The notes under the pieces: model-generated
The model's input: the letters and a program-made list of their open reading frames with translations, nothing else
The model's database searches: none
What the model was told of the DNA's origin: nothing
Assembly (NCBI GenBank): GCA_003216075.1
Contig: QCJK01000008.1
Location: 1-64,000 of the forward strand
From: Prochlorococcus sp. AG-409-B05
Lineage (GTDB): Bacteria; Cyanobacteriota; Cyanobacteriia; PCC-6307; Cyanobiaceae
Direction: 5' to 3'
DNA: 64,000 nucleotides
Made by a program: the position numbers and the translations under genes
Part shown: in pieces, positions 57,720 to 64,000 of the stretch
Numbering within the stretch: the stretch's first letter is position 1
How the letters are laid out: each line of letters opens with the position of its first letter

Positions 57720-58754
57720 CTAAAGGAATGGTTGTGAACAAACCAAGATAGAAAGTATTAGTCGTGTTCCAGAATAAATAGGTGATCCCTTATGTAAACC
57801 ATATGTATCCTCAACCCAAGTCATACCTTGTTCTCCACCAATCTTTATTTCTTTAGATTCTCCAAAAATATTTAGGATAGAATCACGATTAAATCTACCT
57901 AAACATAAATGAGTATCCCACTCAGTAAGTGGCTTAAACTGCATGTAGTGCATTGGTGTATGCAGCAAATAGTTGTTTTGATGAGCACTTAACAATGCAC
58001 TTCTTGTTTCCGTATCTCTAAGCCTATGACTACCTCTTATGAAATTATGAAAGCCAGATCCTATCGGTTTATTTAATTGTACAAATACTTTTACAAATCT
58101 CAGAGCATCCATATCTCGATGATAAGCAAATGCATATGAGCTTGCCTTCATCTCATCAAGATTTATTCCAGCTTCTTCGTTACTACATAATAACTTAGGT
58201 GAATATATAAAAAGTTGTTCAGAATTTAAATAAGCTTTTAAAAGAACTTGTATATCAGGAGTAATACTCAACTTCATTAAAGGTAAAAGTGCAGAAGGTA
58301 CATCCAAAAATCTCACTTTTTCAGAGTGATCAATAGAACTTATGAAATCATTGACCTCATTTCTTAATTGCTTATATTCATTAGACTTCTCAAAAATATT
58401 AGCCATCATTAAATATCCATTTTCCCTCAATGAGCTCAAATCATCTTGATTGAGATTAGGGACATCATTAGATATCCCTGTTGATTCTATATAATCAGTT
58501 GCATGAGTAGGTCTAGAATAGCCAAGCGTCATTCCCGTCATTAGTCTATGATCTCCTCCAAAGTTATCACTACACTTACGTAATTTATCCAAATAAAAAA
58601 TATCTTCTTCTATTTTTCGAAGTTGATTGAAACAACAATCCAATAGTTTAAGTTGTTCCCCATGATGTGTCTCATATATTGAGTACAAGTCTGGCCTAAT
58701 TGACCTATTGAGGTCGATGTCTTCATTGGTAATATCATCTAAATATATGACCAT
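57720..58754 (-). CDS. Phytanoyl-CoA dioxygenase (PhyH)-like oxygenase
   Basis: 344 residues. The PhyH-like core has YAFAYHRDMDALRFVKVFVQL (His and Asp metal ligands), GFHNFIRGSHRLRDTE, and a distal His and Arg in GLHKGSPIYSGTRLILS. It is a likely Fe(II)/2-oxoglutarate oxygenase that hydroxylates a small molecule or glycan. The N-terminal 100 residues are not recognised. Confidence 0.78.
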   Translation of the reverse strand: MVIYLDDITNEDIDLNRSIRPDLYSIYETHHGEQLKLLDCCFNQLRKIEEDIFYLDKLRKCSDNFGGDHRLMTGMTLGYSRPTHATDYIESTGISNDVPNLNQDDLSSLRENGYLMMANIFEKSNEYKQLRNEVNDFISSIDHSEKVRFLDVPSALLPLMKLSITPDIQVLLKAYLNSEQLFIYSPKLLCSNEEAGINLDEMKASSYAFAYHRDMDALRFVKVFVQLNKPIGSGFHNFIRGSHRLRDTETRSALLSAHQNNYLLHTPMHYMQFKPLTEWDTHLCLGRFNRDSILNIFGESKEIKIGGEQGMTWVEDTYGLHKGSPIYSGTRLILSILVCSQPFL

Positions 58755-58943
58755 ATAAAAATTGGACTATTAATTATAATTGTACTATAAACTAGGATTG
58801 CAATTCAAGGTCATCAACATAGATCTATAACATGTATTCAGCAAAGCAAATGGGTGTACACGCTAAAATATAAATTAATGCACTACATTTATAAATAATG
58901 ACAACTAATGTAAATTGTATAGGTTCTAATCAAAACAAAATAG

Positions 58944-59786
58944 TCACCTCTCCAGATTGATATCCGCCATCACATCCTCTAAGACAAAGGCTTTTCCTTG
59001 ATCAAAAAAAGACATATTATACGAATATCTTTTCTCAATTTCTTCAATCAAAACCTGTTGATTACTTTCTAGTAGTTGTTTCATTGCATTATCAGATGCT
59101 TCTTTTAATGAGTCAATAACTTTTTGCCGCATTGAAAAGCTATTAGAGTTTAGTTTATAAGAAAGGGAAGGAGAACAATAAAATTTATGTAAAAGTCCCT
59201 TATAGTGACCTATTCGATCAGAAATAAATTTCCATGCTTCTAATTCAATCAAAAGTTTAAATCCCGTTTCTTTTTCAACTACCTCATTTAGTTCATTTGA
59301 CCCAATACCTAGACAATCTGCTATTCCTGATGGAGAGGTGTGGTCTTCAGGAGACCAATCTAAAATTATAATTGAATCGTCATGAAGCCAAGTTGTTGTT
59401 GCCTTAATGAATTTCTCCAAGCTATAGCAATGATCATATGAATTCGAGTAAGCCAAACCATATTTACCAGCTATTTCAGGTTTCACTTCATGAAAATCAT
59501 GACTATACATATTTGGAATTAGCCCCACCGTTGGACATATATCAAGTCCTAAAGCTCTACTAGCTCCGAGCAATTCAAAGTAATAAGGTTCCATACCATT
59601 ACGAGATCCTAAACATATTATTGAAGTATTTGTTTCTATTCCAGCAATTTCATATGCTCTTTTACTAACTGCAAGAATACATTTAGCGGATGGCCAAGAG
59701 ATCCATGTGATCGCAATTTTTTTTAAATGTGTAACTATTTGAGCCTGTTTATACATTTTATAATTTTCATAATTTATTTTTTCCAT
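58944..59786 (-). CDS. Possible methyltransferase-like protein
   Basis: 280 residues. TSIICLGSRNGMEPYYFELLGASRALGLDICP resembles a Rossmann SAM site (glycine motif and acidic strand end), followed by a central helix-rich part. The middle SIIILDWSPEDHTSPSG fits a substrate strand. The C-terminal 80 residues are helical and unassigned. The call is tentative. Confidence 0.45.
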   Translation of the reverse strand: MEKINYENYKMYKQAQIVTHLKKIAITWISWPSAKCILAVSKRAYEIAGIETNTSIICLGSRNGMEPYYFELLGASRALGLDICPTVGLIPNMYSHDFHEVKPEIAGKYGLAYSNSYDHCYSLEKFIKATTTWLHDDSIIILDWSPEDHTSPSGIADCLGIGSNELNEVVEKETGFKLLIELEAWKFISDRIGHYKGLLHKFYCSPSLSYKLNSNSFSMRQKVIDSLKEASDNAMKQLLESNQQVLIEEIEKRYSYNMSFFDQGKAFVLEDVMADINLER

Positions 59787-59913
59787 AATGTTTTTCTAGT
59801 CCTAGAATTAATTCTAAATTATAATAATTCAATTATAGCATAATCCTTGATATTTTTCGTAACAATCAATTGCTTATTATTGAAAACTAAATTGTCATAC
59901 CTCTAATCAAAGA

Positions 59914-61065
59914 TTACTCGACTGATTTGCTACTGTAGAATTCCTTTATACAAGCTATTACATAATCTAAGTCTTCATCTTTTAGATCTGGACCTCCAGG
60001 GAAGCCAATACCATGGCTATCCAGCCTAGAACTATTAACCTGTGGTCCAATACAATTAAAATCATGTATTCTTTTATTTAGATAATGCAAGCTTACAAAT
60101 AGCCTTGTCGCTTGAATTGATTTATGTTCAAGATATTTAATTAAGTCATCTCTACTCTTAACTAGAAATTCAGGATATACTCCATATTCTCCACCTAAGT
60201 ATGGCCGAAAACTTTCAATTTCTTGAACAGATGAAAGTTCTTTTTGATATTTTAATATTATAGAATTAGTCTTTTGTACTCTGAGATGCATTTTATCTAA
60301 CATACAATCAGCTAAAGCAGCATGCATATCGGTTAATCTTGAGTTATGTCCCAAAATCAATTGTTCATCTCTCATCTCTGGTGACGATATTCCATGCACT
60401 CGTGTGAGCCGTAAGGCTTGCGCTAATTGATCATTATCAGTTTGAGCAAATCCTCCTTGACCAGCAGAGATTAATTTAGTAATACCAATAGAATATATTT
60501 GTATATCACTATCAACTTGATCTAATTCATTTAAAGAGCCTAAGCTCTGAGCCCTATCATCAATAATATAGGCTCCAACTTTTCTTGCCGCGGATCGAAT
60601 TTTTTCGGCTCTTGACCAAAAGCCATTAATATGAGTAATTAAAATCACTCTAGGCCTATTATTTATAATCCAATCGCATACCTTTTTAGTATCTTTAATT
60701 ATAGGAGCCCTTTCCTCCACATCGCAAATAATAGACCTTAAACGTAGAATAGAGTGTGCGTTAATACAATTGATCCAACTTCTATTGGCGGTTAATATTT
60801 TTTCAAAGGGTTCAAGTTGTAAACTAATAAGTGCAGAGAGATATGCAGAACTTCCACTAGAAAAGCATATAGTGTGTTTCCTTCCTAAAGTTTTCGACAA
60901 CCGATCTTCTAAGTCATAAGTCAATTTACCCATAGAAACAGAATTGTCGGAAACACATCGACTAACTGCATCTATGGATCGTTGATCAAAAAAAGTATTC
61001 CATTTCTTGATCAAAGAGGAAGGTGGATTTTTCAATTTAAAATAGACTAAAGATACCCCTAGCAA
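59914..61065 (-). CDS. DegT-type PLP aminotransferase-like protein, start uncertain
   Basis: 383 residues from TTG 61065; TTG 61035 is also in frame and no ATG is available. PLP-fold motifs: CFSSGSSAYLSALISL, YIIDDRAQSLGS and SIGITKLISAGQGG with the Lys. Upstream, a strong AGGAG and ATG at 61121 open a 9-codon frame in a different phase that ends before this gene. It lies at the right end of the glycan island. Confidence 0.78.
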   Translation of the reverse strand: MLGVSLVYFKLKNPPSSLIKKWNTFFDQRSIDAVSRCVSDNSVSMGKLTYDLEDRLSKTLGRKHTICFSSGSSAYLSALISLQLEPFEKILTANRSWINCINAHSILRLRSIICDVEERAPIIKDTKKVCDWIINNRPRVILITHINGFWSRAEKIRSAARKVGAYIIDDRAQSLGSLNELDQVDSDIQIYSIGITKLISAGQGGFAQTDNDQLAQALRLTRVHGISSPEMRDEQLILGHNSRLTDMHAALADCMLDKMHLRVQKTNSIILKYQKELSSVQEIESFRPYLGGEYGVYPEFLVKSRDDLIKYLEHKSIQATRLFVSLHYLNKRIHDFNCIGPQVNSSRLDSHGIGFPGGPDLKDEDLDYVIACIKEFYSSKSVE

Positions 61066-61188
61066 GTTGGAGCAAGGATCTACACGTATCCTTATGGCCT
61101 GTAAGAGTTGCTTAATAACATTTTAATCTCCTAAAGAGCCTTTGCAAATCAGCAATTCGTCATGCTTTGAGTAATCATTCATAGTTTT

Positions 61189-61425
61189 TTAACTTCCACC
61201 ATTACAAAAACTAACTGCTTCAGATACGCTTCTACTTCCTTCAACACTTTCTTCAACACAAGAATTGAAAAATCTTGCTTGATTCTTTAATGGCTGAATT
61301 TTGCAGGCAATCACAAGAAGAGTAATTGCCGTAATGCACCTTAAACCGAAGGAACCTACAGAAAAGCTGTACCATAAAAATTGCCGAGCTCTAGAGCATT
61401 TCTTGTTTTTCTTGGTCTTAGGCAT
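61189..61425 (-). CDS. Conserved small membrane protein
   Basis: 78 residues. A basic N-terminus (KTKKNKKCSRARQ), one hydrophobic segment (SFGLRCITAITLLVIACK), then a Cys-containing tail (FFNSCVEESVEG, AVSFCNGGS) outside. It looks like a picocyanobacterial conserved small protein of unknown role. The two tail cysteines could form a disulfide. Confidence 0.7.
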   Translation of the reverse strand: MPKTKKNKKCSRARQFLWYSFSVGSFGLRCITAITLLVIACKIQPLKNQARFFNSCVEESVEGSRSVSEAVSFCNGGS

Positions 61426-61599
61426 TTTTCAATTCTAATTCCTACCAGTTTAGATTAATAGGGTTGACTTGCTATAAAAAGTGTAGATAAATAATTATTC
61501 TGCAAAGTGATCTACAGCACCCCATCCAACAAATAACTAAAAAGACCTTGCTATCCCATAAATCCACAGGATGATTAGGTGTACATGGGTTAGCAGTCT

Positions 61600-61821
61600 A
61601 TGAATGATGAAGCCTGGATAGAGCAATACAAGCAATGGAACACAGGCCTGCAACCATTCGAGATTAAATTGCTTGATGAAGGTGCTCAGAGTCAATCCCA
61701 ACAATGGTTACGTAACAAGATGTGGTGCGAATGGAACGAACTAAAAAAGAACAAAGACACCAAGCTTCATCTTCATAATAAACTTATTCAAGATCCATGG
61801 GATGACGAGGTAGCATGCTAA
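61600..61821 (+). CDS. Small LLDEGA-motif protein (copy 1)
   Basis: 73 residues. WIEQYKQWNTGLQPFEIKLLDEGA then an amphipathic helix with Trp residues and a charged tail. It matches the protein at 63,134 over the same region (WxE-x-[FY]K...[FI]E-x-[IK]-x-LLDEGA-x-W). The function is unknown. Its stop overlaps the next ORF by 7 bases. Confidence 0.7.
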   Translation: MNDEAWIEQYKQWNTGLQPFEIKLLDEGAQSQSQQWLRNKMWCEWNELKKNKDTKLHLHNKLIQDPWDDEVAC

Positions 61822-62000
61822 GAATCATCTTACTTATCTTAATCACTTTTGGTTTTTGGTCATCACCTGAACTGCGAAACTATTCTGCAAAAGGTCTACG
61901 CTGGACAGCAAATTGGATGGAAACTGAAGACAAGAGCTTAAGAAATTCAAACCAAATAAGAATCAGAAATCCCTTCTATACAAAAGATTCTTCAGATTAA
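61815..62000 (+). CDS. Single-helix membrane miniprotein coupled to copy 1
   Basis: 61 residues. MLRIILLILITFGFWSSPEL is a membrane helix at the very start, followed by YSAKGLRWTANWMETED and a polar tail. The ATG lies inside the end of the LLDEGA gene, so translation is probably coupled. The 171-base spacer after it (62,001-62,171) holds only a weak ATAGCC/GGCTAT inverted repeat. Confidence 0.68.
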   Translation: MLRIILLILITFGFWSSPELRNYSAKGLRWTANWMETEDKSLRNSNQIRIRNPFYTKDSSD

Positions 62001-62237
62001 CTTTTTTTTATAAATAATATTGACCAACACTTGTCATTAAGTTAATTAGATCAAGCCCCCCTAGAGCAATAGCCAAAACTAGGCTATCAGGAATAACAAT
62101 TTAATAGGACAGCTTGATCAAATTTCAATTAGTTTTCATATAAACAAATAATATTAATTAAACTAAACTATTTGCAGGTTTTATTGCGTATTAAATTCAT
62201 ATTTGTTAAAAGGGTATTAAGTGTTAACAGGGTTTCA

Positions 62238-62393
62238 ATGAAAAGACTCCTTCAAGCGCTGAAAACCTGGTTCAAAAGTCTTGGTGGTGGCATGAGCGAT
62301 GCTGTTCTGCATCCATACAAAGACAATGAGCCTCCTGAAATCGGCGCCCAACCTTATTCTGGGGACCCATACGATTCAAAAAAAGGGGCCTAA
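62238..62393 (+). CDS. Conserved 51-residue small protein
   Basis: From ATG 62238: MKRLLQALKTWFKSLGGG, then MSDAVLHPYKDNEPPEIG and a Pro/Gly-rich end (QPYSGDPYDSKKGA). A longer frame from TTG 62172 is open but does not look coding. The amphipathic N-terminus suggests membrane association. The function is unknown. Confidence 0.65.
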   Translation: MKRLLQALKTWFKSLGGGMSDAVLHPYKDNEPPEIGAQPYSGDPYDSKKGA

Positions 62394-62517
62394 TGAAGCA
62401 AATAAATTTTCGGATAAACTCCCTGCGCCCAGAGCATGAAAACTAAATCCTAATAGATTTACAGTGTTATGATTAATTTATATTGACTTTACAGCCTATT
62501 TGGGCATTACCTTCCTA

Positions 62518-62976
62518 ATGCATTCTGCACTAAACATTCTCCCAAGGGAAATCTTAACTATTGAACCATTAGATATAGAAGGATTGAATTCAGATCAGCT
62601 GTTGAATGGAGATTTACAAGTGGTAGCCATACAACTTCCTCAGACAATGGTTTGGCTTGGGGGGTTATTAGTTATAATGTTTACAATATTATTCGTTCGC
62701 ACACTACAGATCAAACTTAAAGCATTTGAAGTTAAAAAGATCTCGCCATTACCATTAGGAAATTTCTATACAGTAACAAGCTGGATCGGAACACTTTCTG
62801 GGTTGACAATTCTATTCACCGGAGGGTTACAAATTTATAATTTTTCTGCGCTAAATTCGCTAATTGCCTCATTAGTCTTAGCATTGTCAACAGGTATACC
62901 AATGTGGAATGTAGTTAAAAATTTACTCTCAGAAATTGAAACAGGTACGATAAAAGAAATAGATCAATATTTCTAA
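62518..62976 (+). CDS. Three-helix membrane protein, unknown function
   Basis: 152 residues from ATG 62518; TTG 62500 is in frame. Hydrophobic segments are at VWLGGLLVIMFTILFV, FYTVTSWIGTLSGLTILFTG and LIASLVLALSTGIPMW, with an extended acidic N-terminus (TIEPLDIEGLNSDQ). No family is recognised. It sits between the two LLDEGA modules. Confidence 0.6.
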   Translation: MHSALNILPREILTIEPLDIEGLNSDQLLNGDLQVVAIQLPQTMVWLGGLLVIMFTILFVRTLQIKLKAFEVKKISPLPLGNFYTVTSWIGTLSGLTILFTGGLQIYNFSALNSLIASLVLALSTGIPMWNVVKNLLSEIETGTIKEIDQYF

Positions 62977-63133
62977 TTGATTAACAAATTTAAAAATATA
63001 GCAGAAAATATGAGTAAATAATCAAATGTATATGAAAAATAAATAAAAAATTCCTTGCATTTTTTACAGAGGTGTACTGAAATTGGCTCATAATAAGCCA
63101 TAAAGCTGTTAATTCACCCATCAAGGAGGCGAA

Positions 63134-63340
63134 ATGACTGTTGACTGGAAAGAGTCCGATGGAACAGATTGGAGAGAAGAATTCAAAGGACTCAAAGGAT
63201 CTCTCCCAATAGAAGAAATACGCCTGCTAGATGAAGGGGCAAGCACAATGAAAGAAGCCTGGAAATTGGGTGCTATGCATGCTGAATACAAGAGGCTAAA
63301 GAGAAGACAAATTCCGAAACTTCCAGATCTAAATCAATGA
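63134..63340 (+). CDS. Small LLDEGA-motif protein (copy 2)
   Basis: 68 residues: DWREEFKGLKGSLPIEEIRLLDEGAS, then WKLGAMHAEYKRLKRR and a Pro-rich tail. An ideal AAGGAGG is at 63123-63129, 4 bases before the ATG. It resembles copy 1 in the core motif and in the layout with a coupled membrane miniprotein. Confidence 0.7.
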   Translation: MTVDWKESDGTDWREEFKGLKGSLPIEEIRLLDEGASTMKEAWKLGAMHAEYKRLKRRQIPKLPDLNQ

Positions 63341-63414
63341 GCTATTTACGCACCTTACAGATTTTCAACCCTGTCATTGTTTTGATGATCCTAATCATGG
63401 TGAAGAACCTTTAA
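63337..63414 (+). CDS. 25-residue membrane miniprotein coupled to copy 2
   Basis: ATG overlaps the preceding TGA in a 4-base ATGA, an arrangement that usually means coupled translation. The product MSYLRTLQIFNPVIVLMILI continues MVKNL: one membrane helix. It has the same position relative to the LLDEGA gene as the miniprotein at 61,815, which supports it as real. Confidence 0.55.
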   Translation: MSYLRTLQIFNPVIVLMILIMVKNL

Positions 63415-63545
63415 ATACAAAAACTTATCTAAAACCCCGCAAGATGGCTAACCAATTCTTTCAATATTAGCAAAGGGAAAAAAGATCATCAAAGCAACTA
63501 TCTTTATTCCTCCTTTCGGGTTTATATACAATGAGTATGTGAATA

Positions 63546-63582
63546 GAAAAAGAGGTGACCCAACAGGCATCACCTCTTTTTC
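63546..63582. terminator. Strong bidirectional hairpin terminator
   Basis: GAAAAAGAGGTGA pairs perfectly with TCACCTCTTTTTC over 13 bases around an 11-base loop (CCCAACAGGCA). A T-rich arm on either strand makes it a good Rho-independent terminator in both directions. Confidence 0.8.
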
Positions 63583-63752
63583 TAACGACAGTCTTGGGGA
63601 CAAATCGCTTGTATCTTTTTAGACAGTCAAAAACTTCTTGGATACAAAAAATGCTTATGCCCTGACAAGACAAGGTTTTTTTCTTGTTGACTCCTGGGGC
63701 ATGGAGGCAGTAGAACTGTTATACGACACTCCTCACACAAGTTTGTCGGGAT

Positions 63753-63780
63753 AGGCGCTACTCGATGAGGGCGCCTTTTT
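63753..63780 (+). terminator. Rho-independent terminator
   Basis: AGGCGC/GCGCCT stem with a 12-base loop, followed by a run of five T. It implies a plus-strand transcript between 63,583 and 63,753 that is not an ORF I can support; a small RNA is possible. Confidence 0.7.
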
Positions 63781-63811
63781 CATGGGCTACCAGCCGTTTG
63801 GTAGCCCCATG
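63781..63811 (+). repeat. Long hairpin CATGGGCTACCA / TGGTAGCCCCATG
   Basis: Twelve base pairs with one bulged base and a 6-base loop (GCCGTT), starting directly after the T-run of the terminator before it. There is no T-run on the plus side; on the minus strand the hairpin is followed by AAAAAGGCGCC. It may be the 5' end of the next RNA. Confidence 0.7.
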
Positions 63812-63909
63812 AAAATACTCAAGCGAGGAGTTGAAGTTCTCCGGGCAGTGGAAACAAGGGAACACGTGCTCAAGATCTCAACAAAGATCATGCCTTTGAG
63901 CGGTTTTTT
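63812..63909 (+). ncRNA. Candidate small RNA, Yfr2-like (GGAAACA)
   Basis: Structured, non-coding region. GGAG/CTCC hairpin first; then GGGCAGTG pairs with CAC-G-TGCTC around a loop GAAACAAGGGAA, with TGGAAACA at 63849-63856; then GCTCAA (63868-63873) pairs with TTGAGC (63896-63901), followed by six T (63904-63909). From memory, the Yfr2-Yfr5 family of cyanobacterial RNAs carries GGAAACA in its main loop and ends in a terminator. The promoter and 5' end are not determined. Confidence 0.45.
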
Positions 63910-64000
63910 CGTGGCTTTTCCTTGAACTTTAGATATCCACGTTTAATTAATAATGACTCTCAAAGGTGCACAGGCCAAACTTGCAAACAAAGGTTGAAAT

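Noticed and set aside
63467-63673. 68-codon minus-strand ORF
   Set aside because: It runs through the 13-bp terminator hairpin and has no recognised features.
63753-63909. tmRNA or RNase P RNA
   Set aside because: No alanine tRNA-like ends, tag frame or conserved RNase P motifs; the region is too short.

Overview
The window looks like a chromosomal segment of a low-light Prochlorococcus or a close marine picocyanobacterium. The grounds are moderate to low GC, very tight gene spacing, a nickel superoxide dismutase with its processing protease and a histidine-rich nickel permease, a ClpR/ClpP pair, tRNA-Leu genes beside murA and argD, an SRP RNA gene between ftsZ and panB, and several very small proteins of the picocyanobacterial type. 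The assignment rests on gene content and order read by eye; no database was searched.

Bases 1 to about 26,220 are ordinary core chromosome: the start of an lnt-like gene (cut by the window edge), an FKBP prolyl isomerase, sodN-sodX and a nickel permease, then trpC, lpd and a SpoU methyltransferase on the minus strand. Next come tRNA-Leu(CAG), murA, tRNA-Leu(CAA), argD and folC, a minus-strand pair (FAD oxidase and amidohydrolase), tRNA-His, miaB, and a division and wall block (ddl, a small membrane protein, ftsQ, a J-domain protein, ftsZ). SRP RNA (minus), panB, hemW (minus), a PIN/TRAM membrane protein, clpR, clpP, ilvC and cbiB follow.

Bases 26,224 to about 61,065 form a roughly 35-kb surface-glycan island that looks richer in A+T. 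It opens with a phosphoglycosyltransferase of the type that starts undecaprenyl-linked glycans. Its core is a minus-strand operon (about 41,858 down to 29,778). In its central part consecutive genes overlap by 4 or 1 bases. The operon encodes a heptose-bisphosphate phosphatase, an LhgO-like oxidase, a sugar-1-phosphate nucleotidylyltransferase, a phosphoheptose isomerase, a methyltransferase, a zinc alcohol dehydrogenase and an HldE-like fusion with its domains in reversed order. It continues with two SDR enzymes, a transketolase split into two genes, a HAD phosphatase and a GT61-type transferase. This reads as a route from sedoheptulose 7-phosphate to a modified, possibly branched, nucleotide-heptose. 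A second plus-strand module (43,749 to 49,497) has a TPR/OGT-type transferase, a DegT aminotransferase, an APH-like kinase, a second GmhA and a KdsC-like phosphatase. Two sulfotransferase-like proteins, two 2OG-oxygenase-like proteins, a GNAT protein, methyltransferases, glycosyltransferases and a further DegT aminotransferase would decorate the product. Spacers of 0.3 to 0.7 kb, unusual for this kind of genome, occur here.

Bases 61,189 to 64,000 hold tiny genes. Two similar soluble proteins sharing an LLDEGA motif are each overlapped at the 3' end by a one-helix membrane miniprotein; the second miniprotein has only 25 residues. The window ends with a series of strong hairpins and terminators and a candidate small RNA carrying a GGAAACA loop like that of the cyanobacterial Yfr2 family.
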